Source of the DNA: Brevibacillus formosus
GTDB taxonomy: Bacteria; Bacillota; Bacilli; Brevibacillales; Brevibacillaceae
Assembly (NCBI RefSeq): GCF_003013405.1
Contig: NZ_PXZL01000026.1
Coordinates: 1 to 64,000 of the forward strand
Direction of reading: 5' to 3'
DNA: 64,000 bases
Shown here: positions 26,553 through 35,522 of the stretch, piece by piece
How the letters are laid out: each line of letters starts with the position of its first letter
Numbering within the stretch: position 1 is the first letter of the stretch
Program-made: the position numbers and the translations under genes
The notes under the pieces: model-generated
Told to the model about the DNA's origin: nothing
Databases searched by the model: none
The model's input: only the letters and a program-made list of their open reading frames with translations

Positions 26553-27959
26553 ATGCGGATTTTTGAAGTTGTGTTTGTCATTATGGCTATAGGCTTATTG
26601 TGGTACTTAATTTGGGCTCGGAAAGCTTCAGGGCGGCTATTTCTATGGGGAATGCCTATTTTGCTGGTCAGTACAGGGCTGTTTCACCTGATTTTTGAAA
26701 AGGCGCGTTGGCAAATGGGTCTAGCTTATTTGGTTGCTCTAATCGCCCTATGCATGTACGGAGCCAGGGCTTACCGGAACACGATAAGGGATAGAGAATG
26801 GAAGAAGTCTATTTTACTCAGTGTGCCGGCTTTTCTGATCAGCGCACTCGCCATTTGCCTGCCATTTATGTTACCTGTCTTTTCCTTTGAGAGGCCAACT
26901 GGCGCTTATCGAGTAGGAACGGTTACCTACACATGGTCGGACAACTCTCGCATAGGGAGTGACGGGACTTCCAGAAAGATCAATGTGCAGATCTGGTATC
27001 CAGCTGATTCGTCATCTTCTGCTACTCCGGGTAAATACATTTCCAATCTGCCGGCGTTTGCCAAAGCTATCGAGGAACAGTACGGATTTTCTGGGAAAGT
27101 ATTGAGTTACCTCGAACAGGTGGAGACGCATACTTACGCGGGAACTTCCTTCGCTTCAGACTTAAAAGAAGCACCAATCATTTTCTTATCGCACGGGAAT
27201 ATGCTAGGTAGCCGCTTCACGAATACGTTTCAAGCGATTGAATTAGCCAGCCACGGTTATATTGTAGCCGCGGTCGAGCATCCTGGGACGGCGATGATGT
27301 CAGTTTATCCAGATGGCAGCTATGCTCCTTTCATAGATACGAGCTCTCATCTCCCTATGGAATACAACGTACAGAACCATGCTTCTATTCCCGTTATCAA
27401 GGAGCAGACGCAAGATATCGAATTTGCCCTTCAGCAGCTTATGGATATGAGTGAAAGTGTAACGGAGAGTCCGTTTGCCCATCGAGCTGACTTTTCTAAT
27501 GTGGGCATCATCGGTCACTCCTTTGGGGGTGCAACTGCGGTGGATGTTCTATACAAAAATCCTGCATTTAAAGCAGGTATTAATATGGACGGCTACTTGT
27601 ACGGTGAGGATCGTGACAAACCGTTAACGAAACCGCTGATGATTATGAACGGAGGCTTCAAATTACCAGAACTGGAGGATTCGCCGGAGATGAAACTAGC
27701 TGAAGAAGGGCGGCGAGAGCGAGTATTAGCTCAATCAGGTGTGGAGTTGGATATCTGGCAGGCGGGGCATCTCAGCTTTACAGATTTTCCTCTGTATTCA
27801 CCAATGATGGACGCGCTTAGTCCTGAAGTGCGGCGCAATCACACCATTATTAACGAAGTATCGCTAGCTTTCATGGACCGGAATCTTAAGGGTGATCCAA
27901 ATGCTTCCTATTTAGATGTTGTGGAGCGCTATCCAGATGTTACGATAAGGATGAAGTGA
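26553..27959 (+). CDS. Membrane-anchored alpha/beta hydrolase (PAF-acetylhydrolase-like)
   Basis: 468 residues from ATG at 26553 (GGAGG ten bases upstream). Four or five N-terminal spans (to about residue 115), then an extracytoplasmic hydrolase domain: KINVQIWYPAD, IFLSHGNMLGS, GYIVAAVEHPGT and the nucleophile elbow VGIIGHSFGGATAV, with the catalytic His in WQAGHLSFTDF. This is the platelet-activating-factor acetylhydrolase/dienelactone hydrolase pattern. Probably cleaves lipid or peptide esters outside the cell; substrate unknown. Confidence 0.85.
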   Translation: MRIFEVVFVIMAIGLLWYLIWARKASGRLFLWGMPILLVSTGLFHLIFEKARWQMGLAYLVALIALCMYGARAYRNTIRDREWKKSILLSVPAFLISALAICLPFMLPVFSFERPTGAYRVGTVTYTWSDNSRIGSDGTSRKINVQIWYPADSSSSATPGKYISNLPAFAKAIEEQYGFSGKVLSYLEQVETHTYAGTSFASDLKEAPIIFLSHGNMLGSRFTNTFQAIELASHGYIVAAVEHPGTAMMSVYPDGSYAPFIDTSSHLPMEYNVQNHASIPVIKEQTQDIEFALQQLMDMSESVTESPFAHRADFSNVGIIGHSFGGATAVDVLYKNPAFKAGINMDGYLYGEDRDKPLTKPLMIMNGGFKLPELEDSPEMKLAEEGRRERVLAQSGVELDIWQAGHLSFTDFPLYSPMMDALSPEVRRNHTIINEVSLAFMDRNLKGDPNASYLDVVERYPDVTIRMK

Positions 27960-28062
27960 TGTACCTGCAGTGTTGTAGAAGGGCCATGCAATGGGTGGAG
28001 ATGTAAGCTAGTTTTGGTGCTGATTTGGGATACTGACTGACTCATAGGGTAGGAGGATCGGG

Positions 28063-29667
28063 ATGAAAAAAATGACGACGGAGGAACAAGTCCTTTTTGA
28101 CGAATTATATAGATCGGATGAGAGGAAAGTAGAAATTCTCCACTCCTTGGGCAAGCTGGGAAGCATGATGGCACTGACCTTTCTCTTGCCATTTGCCTTG
28201 GAAAAAAGAGAAGAAGTGCGAAAGGCAGCACTTGCGGCTGTCCATCAAATAACCACACGCCTGCGTAAACAAGATTTCATTAGCTTGGACCAATACTTAC
28301 GGAGGTTGACCCTTTATTCAAATAGAAACCAGTTGGCAGCGTGGCATGAATTGTTACCTGAGGATATTCGTGCTTTTTCTATCAACGATGAGTCAGACCT
28401 CAATTTCATCGGAATTTGCAGCTTCCATCGTAACGGTTATGTAAGAGAAGCGGCGATTGAAGTGTTGTTAAAACAGGTTACGGGTGCGGAGCTTCCCTTT
28501 TTGTTGATCCGTTTGAATGATTGGCAGCCTAAAATTCGTTATCTAGCGTTTATGGCATGTAAGCTGAGATTCCGTCCCAATTATGTGAAACACTTTCTCG
28601 AATCGATTTTCTTGTTGAAGCATTTGTCCGCATACTATAACCGTGAAAAGTTCTCTGATTTCCTAGAGGAGATCGACGCAATGTTTCGTCATCCAAATAA
28701 TCGAGACGTGTTGCGAAGTGGTTTTCACTCAAAAGACCCGGTTGTTCGGCGATTTTGCTTTGATTTGGCAATCAACCTGCTTGATATCGATCCGGATGAG
28801 GTTATTGCAGAGGCTTTGATTCAGAAGGATGCTTTGATCAGGCTCCAGACGGTTAGGCATATGTGCAAACAGGACGAAAATGAGCGCCTGCGAAAATGGC
28901 TGGATCGAATCCGACGTGATGTGTTTCCTTCTATTCGCCAACTGGCCCTACAAGCTTATGTGGATCGCTTTCCAGAGGAATCGACTGATGCGTTGCTTGC
29001 GGCATTGCTTGATGGACATAAATCTATCCGAGAAATGACACGGTTTTATTTGAAAGACAAAAATATCAATTTCGCTACCTTCTATCGGGAAAAATTGGTG
29101 GATACCGAGGAACATGTGATACCCATAGCGATTGTGGGAGTAGGGGAAACGGGTGTGAGGGCAGATGATCAATGGATTCTCCCGTTTTTGCGCCATGAAA
29201 ATGAACGAATACAAAGAGCAGCCGTGAAGGCACTCGCTATGCTGAATCCGGAAGATCACATCGAAATTTTTATCCGCGCGCTTCAAGCTGATAAACGAAG
29301 CGCATCTCGTGAAGCAAGACAAATACTAGCGGATCGGGTGGAGCTTCGTCATACGGATATGCTCTGGGAGATGCTCGAAAAAGATGTAGGCCTTCACGTG
29401 AAGAAAAACATTCTCTTCTTATTTTCGAAGATCAACAAGGCAGACAGTATTTCATTATTATTACGGGCATGTGTTGTGGAAGAAAAAGAAATACGCGATG
29501 ATGCAATCCTGTATGTCGAGCATTGGCTGTATGGATATAATAGAAGGTTCTATTTGCGATTAAAGGATGAACAGCGTGAGAAAATTAACCATATTCTTGA
29601 AGCAGTTCGAAAGTTTCTTCCGGAAGATATAGCTGAATCTGTCGAGTCACTCCTTGCGAAAAAATAA
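28063..29667 (+). CDS. HEAT-repeat protein, unknown role
   Basis: 534 residues, no signal peptide or span. Repeated helical pairs such as REEVRKAALAAVHQIT, GYVREAAIEVLLKQV, DPVVRRFCFDLAINLL, FPSIRQLALQAYVDRF and ERIQRAAVKALAMLNPED mark HEAT repeats along the whole length, giving a scaffold or protein-interaction solenoid. Reported members of this broad class include phycobilin lyases and adaptor proteins, but no active-site residues are evident. AGGAGG precedes ATG. Monocistronic. Confidence 0.75.
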   Translation: MKKMTTEEQVLFDELYRSDERKVEILHSLGKLGSMMALTFLLPFALEKREEVRKAALAAVHQITTRLRKQDFISLDQYLRRLTLYSNRNQLAAWHELLPEDIRAFSINDESDLNFIGICSFHRNGYVREAAIEVLLKQVTGAELPFLLIRLNDWQPKIRYLAFMACKLRFRPNYVKHFLESIFLLKHLSAYYNREKFSDFLEEIDAMFRHPNNRDVLRSGFHSKDPVVRRFCFDLAINLLDIDPDEVIAEALIQKDALIRLQTVRHMCKQDENERLRKWLDRIRRDVFPSIRQLALQAYVDRFPEESTDALLAALLDGHKSIREMTRFYLKDKNINFATFYREKLVDTEEHVIPIAIVGVGETGVRADDQWILPFLRHENERIQRAAVKALAMLNPEDHIEIFIRALQADKRSASREARQILADRVELRHTDMLWEMLEKDVGLHVKKNILFLFSKINKADSISLLLRACVVEEKEIRDDAILYVEHWLYGYNRRFYLRLKDEQREKINHILEAVRKFLPEDIAESVESLLAKK

Positions 29668-29670
29668 CAA

Positions 29671-29694
29671 AGGGGCACCATTATAGGTGTCCCT
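29671..29694. terminator. Stem-loop between convergent genes
   Basis: AGGGGCACC/GGTGTCCCT around ATTATA. On the minus strand it is followed by CTTTGTTATTTTTT, so it serves mainly the frameshifted hydrolase gene. Confidence 0.6.
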
Positions 29695-29707
29695 CTACCT
29701 CGTAATT

Positions 29708-30714
29708 TCATTCTGTCCCTAATAGTTCTTTTAAGGTGGAATCAATAAACGCGGTATCGACAGGGTTAAGTCCAAACCCAGCCAAGTGTCCCCAGATTGA
29801 TTCAATCGGCTTAAAGGTAGCGTTAGGGATGTGCTTTGTCTCATATTCACTGTCTTCTGGCGTGAAATACAAATCAGTCCGTACAGGCATGACAACCGTT
29901 CGTGCCTGGATGCTTCGTAACGCTGCCTCAAAGTCTCCCTTGTACTGATCATTTTGGCTAATGTCGGCATGCTGCCACGTCCACATCATCGCCAGCAAAT
30001 CGTTTGCATCCGAAGGTACAAAGCTTTCCTCCCAAAATCCCGAGATAAAGTCGGAAAGTGTCTATAGCCCAAAGCTTTATAGCATGCCTCGCGGTAAAAT
30101 GGCTGTGAAAACCCCCAACTCGCATATACGCGCCCCAAGGTACGCAGGCCAACCTCTGGAGATGCTGTATACTGCCCGTTATTCCAAGCTACATCGGCCT
30201 GCAATGCTGCTCGGATGCCTTCGATCAAGACGATGTTATGCGGCCATGTTTTTGCGGTTCCGGCAAAAGGAGCCAATCTCTCGACCATATCTGGGTAGAT
30301 CGCCGCCCAATGAAAAGCCTGGATGGCCCCCATCGACCAGCCGGTTGCTAACGCAATTTTTTTGATGCCAAACCTCTCCGTAATGAGTCGATGCTGAAGG
30401 ACGACATTATCGTAGATCGTAACGTGTGGAAAATTGGCCTGATCATACGAGCTTGCCGTGTTGCTCGGTGAGGACGATAGCCCGTTGCCGAGCATATTGG
30501 GAATGATGATAAAATATTGATTCGGGTTCAAAGCCTTATCTTCCCCGATGAGCCATTCGTTTTGGTAATGCTGATCTCCAAACGATGTAGGAAATATAAT
30601 GACGTTATCCTTGGCGGCGTTGAGCGTACCATACGTTTTGTAAGCAATAAATGCAGGCAGTGTCACGCCTGACTGCAAGCGAACCTCTCCCAAGTGAAAA
30701 ATGTCGTAATCCAT
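29708..30714 (-). pseudogene. Frameshifted MetX-like alpha/beta hydrolase
   Basis: Two adjoining frames together make one homoserine-acetyltransferase-like hydrolase of about 335 residues. The first covers the start (MDYDIFHLGEVRLQSGVTLP, ATG at 30714 with AAAGGAG upstream), the nucleophile elbow ATGWSMGAIQ and runs to FSQPFYREACYKALGYRHFP. There a one-base loss at about 30051-30056 shifts the frame; the alternative frame continues sensibly as DFISGFWEESFVPSDANDLL and then TVVMPVRTDLYFTPEDSEYE...WGHLAGFG with the catalytic Asp and His. Either a true recent pseudogene or a sequencing error in TTTCC(C)GAC. The catalytic Ser, Asp and His all remain, so the lesion is likely young. Confidence 0.8.
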
Positions 30715-30750
30715 CTCGCATTGCTCCTTTGTAGTCATGATTTTTTTCAA

Positions 30751-30781
30751 CTATAAACGTTCCCGTACAGGGGAAAGTCAA
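30751..30781 (-). promoter_or_regulatory. MerR-type promoter with 19-bp spacer and dyad
   Basis: Minus strand TTGACT (30776-30781), a 19-bp spacer and TTATAG (30751-30756). Inside the spacer TTCCC-N6-GGGAA forms a dyad. A 19-bp spacer with a central dyad is the hallmark of promoters activated by MerR proteins, and a MerR gene starts 26 bp away on the other strand. It should drive the MetX-like hydrolase. Confidence 0.7.
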
Positions 30782-30806
30782 GGGAATGATAGATTGGGGG
30801 TTTTCC

Positions 30807-31610
30807 ATGTTTAAGATCAGTGAATTTTCCCGATTGAGCAGAGTGTCCTTAAAGACGCTTCGTTTTTATGACCAAATTGGAATTTTGAAGCCAGCGGATA
30901 TCGACAAAGAGACTGGCTATCGGTTTTATGCAGCAGAACAATTGGTTACACTCAATCGAATCCTCATGTACAAGGACTTGGGTTTTACGTTGCAACAAAT
31001 TCAGCAATTGCTGCATGAAGAGATGTCCGTGGAGCAACTACAAGGCATATTCAGGCAAAAAGAAAGGGAAATGGAACAGCTGCTTGAGGTGGAGCAAGCA
31101 CGTTTGAATCGAATCAAGGAGCGTTTGCTCTCGATCGAGCAAAAGGGGTACGTAGAACAAGAGGTTGTCTTTAAACGAGTCGAAGCCCAAAAAGTTGTTT
31201 CGTTCCGTTCAGAAGGTACGGTAGAAGAGCTGCCGATGCTCTTTGATCGGCTGGCTCATTATGCAGGCAAGCAGCAGAGAGGGATGCTTTCCCCCATCGT
31301 TTTGTGGAAGGAGTCGGAGCGAGACGAGACGGCATTCGAATTGGAGATCGGCTATGTACTCAAACAGGACATTTCCTTGCCAACCGACATGCTGGCAATA
31401 CGTATGCTGCCAGAGGAGCCGATGATGGCTACCCTGGTTCAGCGTGTAGAGCCATTCGTTCCTTCTACGGCCTGTATTGACTTGGCAAAATGGATAGAGC
31501 GCAATCAATACCGGATCAAAAAAGATCAGCCAGGCAGAGAAAACTATCTGCAATCCCCACACGGGGGCGATATGTATGTAGAAGTACAAATTCCAATTGA
31601 ATCCCCCTGA
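30807..31610 (+). CDS. MerR family regulator with GyrI-like ligand domain
   Basis: 267 residues from ATG at 30807 (GGGGG six bases upstream). N-terminal MerR HTH: MFKISEFSRLSRVSLKTLRFYDQIGILKPADIDKETGYRFY, then a long dimerisation helix (about 80-120) and a C-terminal GyrI/AraC_E_bind-like domain (KVVSFRSEGTVEELPMLFDRLAHY ... YVEVQIPIE). Architecture of BmrR/BltR multidrug sensors. The GyrI pocket usually binds hydrophobic cations. Divergent from the MetX-like hydrolase gene, whose promoter has a MerR-type spacer. Confidence 0.88.
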   Translation: MFKISEFSRLSRVSLKTLRFYDQIGILKPADIDKETGYRFYAAEQLVTLNRILMYKDLGFTLQQIQQLLHEEMSVEQLQGIFRQKEREMEQLLEVEQARLNRIKERLLSIEQKGYVEQEVVFKRVEAQKVVSFRSEGTVEELPMLFDRLAHYAGKQQRGMLSPIVLWKESERDETAFELEIGYVLKQDISLPTDMLAIRMLPEEPMMATLVQRVEPFVPSTACIDLAKWIERNQYRIKKDQPGRENYLQSPHGGDMYVEVQIPIESP

Positions 31611-31612
31611 AG

Positions 31613-31652
31613 AAGGCCGGTACCTGTATAGACAAAGAGGTACTGGCCTTTT
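31613..31652 (+). terminator. Terminator after MerR gene
   Basis: AAGGCCGGTACC/GGTACTGGCCTT stem followed by TT; loop of 14 bases. Confidence 0.75.
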
Positions 31653-31747
31653 GCTTGTGTTCATTTGACGCTGGTGGAGGGCAGATAGTACAGTAAGGTT
31701 GATCGAGGATACAGAAAATTCCAATTAGGAAAGAAGGGAAACCAGCT

Positions 31748-32527
31748 ATGAATAGAAAAGCACGTCGGTTCATTGATCTGAGTGTGCCTCTTGATCGTCT
31801 GGCGAAAGAACCGTTTCCACCTGAGATTCAATATAGTAGTCATGAAGAAGGGGCTGTCCAAGCCGCGCAGTACTTCGGATTGCAACCAACGGATTTTCCC
31901 GAACAGAAGGCTTGGGCGAGTGAAACGGTGACACTCACGACACATACAGGGACACATGTCGATGCGCCTTGGCATTACTGGCCTACTTCTGAGGGAGAGC
32001 CGGCGAAAACGATTGATCAGTTGCCGTTGGAGTGGTTCTACGGGGATGGTGTCCTGCTTGATTTTAGTGAAAAGCCGTCTGGCTATGAGATCACGGTGAA
32101 GGATATAAAACAGAAGCTCTCACAAATCCAATACGAACTGAAACCGTTCGATATTGTCCTGATCAGGACGGACGCGGATAAAAGATACTATGAAGAGCAC
32201 TATTTTCAATCACATGCGGGAGTATCCGCCGAAGCGACACATTGGCTGATTGATCAAGGAATCAAGGTCATGGGAACCGATGGGTGGGGATGGGATATCC
32301 CGTTTTCCGTTCAAGCCGCTGATTATAAGCAAAATCCACGCGATGGCGTTTTATGGGCGGCTCACTATGTGGGAAAAGAGAAAGAGTATTGCCAAATTGA
32401 AAAACTGGCGAATCTGGAGCAATTGCCTAGGCCCTACGGATTTACCGTATCTGTGTTTCCTGTAAAAGTGAGAGGAGCGAGTGCGGGATGGGCGCGCCCT
32501 GTCGCGATTTTTGAGGAAGAGGAGTAG
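31748..32527 (+). CDS. Cyclase family metal-dependent hydrolase (kynurenine formamidase-like)
   Basis: 259 residues. The metal-binding signature HTGTHVDAPWHY near residue 60-72 is diagnostic of the cyclase/kynurenine-formamidase family; RFIDLSVPLD and IVLIRTDADKRYYEEHYF...GVSAEATHWLIDQGIKVMGTDGWGWD follow the family order. Likely cytosolic Zn or Mn enzyme hydrolysing an amide or lactone. No tryptophan catabolism genes are near, so kbu-type naming is not justified. It overlaps closely with the next gene, whose ribosome site lies in its last codons. Confidence 0.86.
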   Translation: MNRKARRFIDLSVPLDRLAKEPFPPEIQYSSHEEGAVQAAQYFGLQPTDFPEQKAWASETVTLTTHTGTHVDAPWHYWPTSEGEPAKTIDQLPLEWFYGDGVLLDFSEKPSGYEITVKDIKQKLSQIQYELKPFDIVLIRTDADKRYYEEHYFQSHAGVSAEATHWLIDQGIKVMGTDGWGWDIPFSVQAADYKQNPRDGVLWAAHYVGKEKEYCQIEKLANLEQLPRPYGFTVSVFPVKVRGASAGWARPVAIFEEEE

Positions 32528-32531
32528 TTGT

Positions 32532-32936
32532 ATGGGCATGAACAAGAGAGCGAAAGTTCTGTTCCTCCTACTCTTCTTCTTGGGCCTTTGTTTCATCATG
32601 ATCGCGTATGTTTCGCTGATCTGGCATCCTGCATTGCCATTCGAATCCAAGTCCAAAAGAGAAGTAACGGAGCTGTTAGGTGAAAACACGGGAACAATTG
32701 TCAAATTGACCACGGAGGAAAACGTCGATTGGTATGGGTATGGGCCGCAAGCGAATGAGGCTTCAGCGGCAGATGCTATGAAACGAGCGGTGACAGAAAA
32801 AGGCTGGACCTTTATCCAACAAGAAGGGGCCGGATACTTTTTTGAACGGGGGAAAGAGAAGATGATCATTACGTCACAAATGTGGACGGGCAACTATGTA
32901 CTCTTTCGAATCCCTGCAGGTGTTCTAGAACCTTGA
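32532..32936 (+). CDS. Small membrane-anchored protein, unknown
   Basis: 134 residues from ATG at 32532; GAGGAG in the end of the cyclase gene is seven bases upstream. One N-terminal span (VLFLLLFFLGLCFIMIAYVSLIW), then a soluble, presumably external domain with mixed charge (SKREVTELLGENTGTIVKL..., YFFERGKEKMIITSQMWTGNYVLF). Not recognised. Coupled to the cyclase; its 3' end overlaps the convergent Ada-domain gene by 12 bp. Confidence 0.7.
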   Translation: MGMNKRAKVLFLLLFFLGLCFIMIAYVSLIWHPALPFESKSKREVTELLGENTGTIVKLTTEENVDWYGYGPQANEASAADAMKRAVTEKGWTFIQQEGAGYFFERGKEKMIITSQMWTGNYVLFRIPAGVLEP

Positions 32937-33197
32937 AGGGGGAAGGGCTTTCCACAACAAATATTTCTCTCGTAAACAAACAGCACAAGGCCGATACCCC
33001 GCAGCAATAGCGGTAGCTTCGTCTGCAAAAAATACGCGATGGCGCACATAACCGCCTCGCATAATGGCTCTGGTGGCAGAGGGACAATCCAGTCGGCCAT
33101 ATATTTTACCTGGTCTGTAGCCGCCAAATGTACCAGGTGTATCGCTTTGATAAAACTGGCGATCGGCTCCCAGCAGGGTGTAAGTTTTGGCAGGCAT
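32925..33197 (-). CDS. Stand-alone Ada-type metal-binding domain protein
   Basis: 90 residues from ATG at 33197 (AAAGGAGG seven bases upstream). Matches the Ada zinc domain: GKIYGRLDCPSATRAIMRGGYVRHRVFFADEATAIAAGYRPCAVC. Only three of the four usual zinc Cys remain (38, 71, 74); the position four after Cys38 is Thr. No HTH or methyltransferase domain. Last gene of alkA-nfo-ada-domain, suggesting a part in alkylation response, though it might not bind zinc normally. Its ribosome site lies in a 13-bp perfect hairpin with sequence behind nfo. Confidence 0.75.
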   Translation of the reverse strand: MPAKTYTLLGADRQFYQSDTPGTFGGYRPGKIYGRLDCPSATRAIMRGGYVRHRVFFADEATAIAAGYRPCAVCLREKYLLWKALPPSRF

Positions 33198-33255
33198 GTG
33201 GCTTCCTCCTTTATGGGTTGGTGTCAGTACATTCACTTCAACAGGAGGAAGCCAC
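33198..33255 (-). promoter_or_regulatory. 13-bp perfect inverted repeat masking a ribosome site
   Basis: GTGGCTTCCTCCT (33198-33210 on plus) and AGGAGGAAGCCAC (33243-33255 on plus) are exact complements 32 bp apart. In the alkA-nfo transcript this folds so that AGGAGG and the bases up to the ATG of the Ada-domain gene are base-paired. No T-tract follows, so a translation switch or a processing site is more likely than a terminator. Confidence 0.65.
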
Positions 33256-33279
33256 AGCAAGCCTACATGGATTTTTACC

Positions 33280-34398
33280 TTATGAGAATTTCGGAATCGC
33301 GAAATAGGCAGTCAAGCGGTGGTTGATCTGCTCTTCGGTGAGCTCTGGGAACAATCTCGCTTCCTTCACCATATCGTACAGACGCTCCATCGGCTCGCGG
33401 CCATCGGCTTTCTTTGCCTTCGCGTCGTTTTTGAGCAGCTCCCAAATCCCAACCACATACTCGCGTCTGGTGACATCTTGTTTGCGGAAAAAGAAATCGA
33501 GGCGCTCCACATGGTCCATGAATTCGTCGCCGAAGCGCTTGTCCACTTCCCCGCGCAGGAGGGCGATTTCAGCCTCGTACATCGGACGCTCGTTGCCTTT
33601 TTCCTTGCTGATCCAAGGTGTCTCCAGTACAAGCGGCAGGTGGCGGATTTTCTCGTGGTTCACGATGTAATTCATCGCATCAAAGCCGATGAGTCCTGCA
33701 CCGATTGGCGCATGGCGGTCTTTGCCTGCCCCGCGGAAGTTTTTGCTGTCATTCAAGTGAACGACGGCGAGACGATCCAAGCCAATTGTCCGATCAAACT
33801 GTTCCAGGACACCGTCGAAGTCGTTGACGATATCATAGCCAGCGTCGTGAATGTGGCAAGTATCCATGCAGACGGTCAGCCTGCTGTTGTCTTCTACTTT
33901 CTCGATGATGGCGGCGATTTCCTCAAAGCTGCGACCGATTTCTGTCCCTTTGCCCGCCATAGTCTCTAACGCGATTTTCACGTCGGTGTCTTTGACGCCT
34001 GTCAAAACCTCATTCAAGCCTTCCGCGATCCGGGCGATGCCGTACTCCGCGTCCTTGTCTGTGTAAGCACCAGGGTGCAGAACGATATTTTTGACGCCAA
34101 TGTAGTCGGTCCGGCGAATCTCTTCTTGCAGAAAGCGGACAGCGAGCTCATAGGTATCGTCCTTGTAAGACCCCAGGTTAATAATGTACGGGGCATGTAC
34201 CACAATTTCATCCACGCCTTGCTTCGCCATTACTTCTTTGCCTTCCGTAATGTACTGGTCCTCGATCGGTTTGCGGCGGGTATTTTGCGGTGCACCTGTG
34301 TAGATCATAAAGGTACTCGAGCCGTAAGAAGCTGCTTCTTGGGCGGCATTCAGCAGTCCCTTACCGGAGAATGATACGTGGGAACCTATTTTTAGCAT
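33280..34398 (-). CDS. nfo: Endonuclease IV with C-terminal extension
   Basis: 372 residues. Zn-dependent AP endonuclease: [70 protein letters not shown] and [10 protein letters not shown] supply the three-zinc ligands. It nicks 5' to abasic sites. Usual length is about 280-300; residues from about 296 onward ([30 protein letters not shown]...[21 protein letters not shown]) are extra and not recognised. 19 bp after alkA and followed by the Ada-domain gene, so a repair operon. Confidence 0.93.
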   Translation of the reverse strand: MLKIGSHVSFSGKGLLNAAQEAASYGSSTFMIYTGAPQNTRRKPIEDQYITEGKEVMAKQGVDEIVVHAPYIINLGSYKDDTYELAVRFLQEEIRRTDYIGVKNIVLHPGAYTDKDAEYGIARIAEGLNEVLTGVKDTDVKIALETMAGKGTEIGRSFEEIAAIIEKVEDNSRLTVCMDTCHIHDAGYDIVNDFDGVLEQFDRTIGLDRLAVVHLNDSKNFRGAGKDRHAPIGAGLIGFDAMNYIVNHEKIRHLPLVLETPWISKEKGNERPMYEAEIALLRGEVDKRFGDEFMDHVERLDFFFRKQDVTRREYVVGIWELLKNDAKAKKADGREPMERLYDMVKEARLFPELTEEQINHRLTAYFAIPKFS

Positions 34399-34417
34399 AG
34401 GATAGAACCTCCTTTGA

Positions 34418-35350
34418 TTAATAAAGAAAACGCCATAAATAAAAAGTAGCGTACGACTCCCAATTCGTCCAAGCCTTGGACAGCTCTCGTATTTCTGCTT
34501 TGGTCGGCTTTTTTTCTTTGCCTAGTAAAAATTTGATCGCATTGTGCAAGCCGACATCATCAATGGGAAAAGCAGAGGGCATTCGCAGACAGCGCATGAG
34601 CACATAGTTGGCCGTCCACGGTCCAATCCCGCGGATGCTGGTCAAACGTTTCTCCGCGGTTTGATAATCTCCTCCGTCCCATAATAGCTCTTTCGATAGT
34701 TTCCCTTCAACGATGAGTTGTGCGACGTCAATCAAATACTCGCATTTCTTGGTCGTCATGCGCAAGCCATCCAGATCAGCGACGGTCAATCCGGCGATTT
34801 TTTCCGCTGTGGGAAAAAGCCAATACGTCTGTCCTTCAAGCTCTACTCTTTTTCCGAACGTCTCTACCAACCGCCGCTTGAGGGTGTACGCATAGGTCAG
34901 GTTAATTTGTTGTCCAATGATTCCCCAACTGAGCGCTTCAAACAGGTCGGGAATACCCATGGTCCGCAGCCCGTAAAACTTTTCAACAGCCTGCTTAAGA
35001 AGAGCATCTCCTGCGGCAAGCTCATAAAACGGAACGAGATCCCTGTCCAGATCGAACCAGTCTCGCACATAGCGTGCTACTTCTGTTCGTACTTTTTCAT
35101 CGGGGAGCGAAGGATTTAGAAAACGCACAGTCAATCCTTGATCGGTATCTGCGTGAATTTCGACCACTTGTGGATCTTGTTCCATCGAGATAGCTTTGTA
35201 GAGGCGCCCGTTTTGAATGTGAAACATGCATTCGCTGGATGCTCTGGATAAGTAGTGAAGATTTTGCGAAAAACTGAATTCCGCAGGTATGGACAAAATT
35301 ATTTCTTCTCTATTATCGACCCAAGCCGAGGGGGATAGTCCGCTTGTCAT
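34418..35350 (-). CDS. alkA: DNA-3-methyladenine glycosylase II
   Basis: 310 residues. AlkA N-terminal domain (about 1-110), then the HhH-GPD fold: [28 protein letters not shown], the hairpin-helix-hairpin [20 protein letters not shown] and catalytic Asp in [12 protein letters not shown] near 265. Removes 3-methyladenine and other alkylated bases; nfo, the next gene, processes the resulting abasic site. Divergent from adaA, which probably activates it, as in B. subtilis where alkA and adaA are linked. Confidence 0.93.
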   Translation of the reverse strand: MTSGLSPSAWVDNREEIILSIPAEFSFSQNLHYLSRASSECMFHIQNGRLYKAISMEQDPQVVEIHADTDQGLTVRFLNPSLPDEKVRTEVARYVRDWFDLDRDLVPFYELAAGDALLKQAVEKFYGLRTMGIPDLFEALSWGIIGQQINLTYAYTLKRRLVETFGKRVELEGQTYWLFPTAEKIAGLTVADLDGLRMTTKKCEYLIDVAQLIVEGKLSKELLWDGGDYQTAEKRLTSIRGIGPWTANYVLMRCLRMPSAFPIDDVGLHNAIKFLLGKEKKPTKAEIRELSKAWTNWESYATFYLWRFLY

Positions 35351-35522
35351 GTGAAAACCTCCTGTCTGACTTCCTCCTAGTTTTATAACAAGATAAGCGG
35401 GGCTGTCATTTCGTTATCTTGCTATTTTAATCTTCTAGCAGTACGGATCACGTAGCGTGGGGGTATACTGTCGGTAAGAGCAAGCGATTCGAAAACGGCT
35501 ATAGCAAAGGAGATGACATGTC

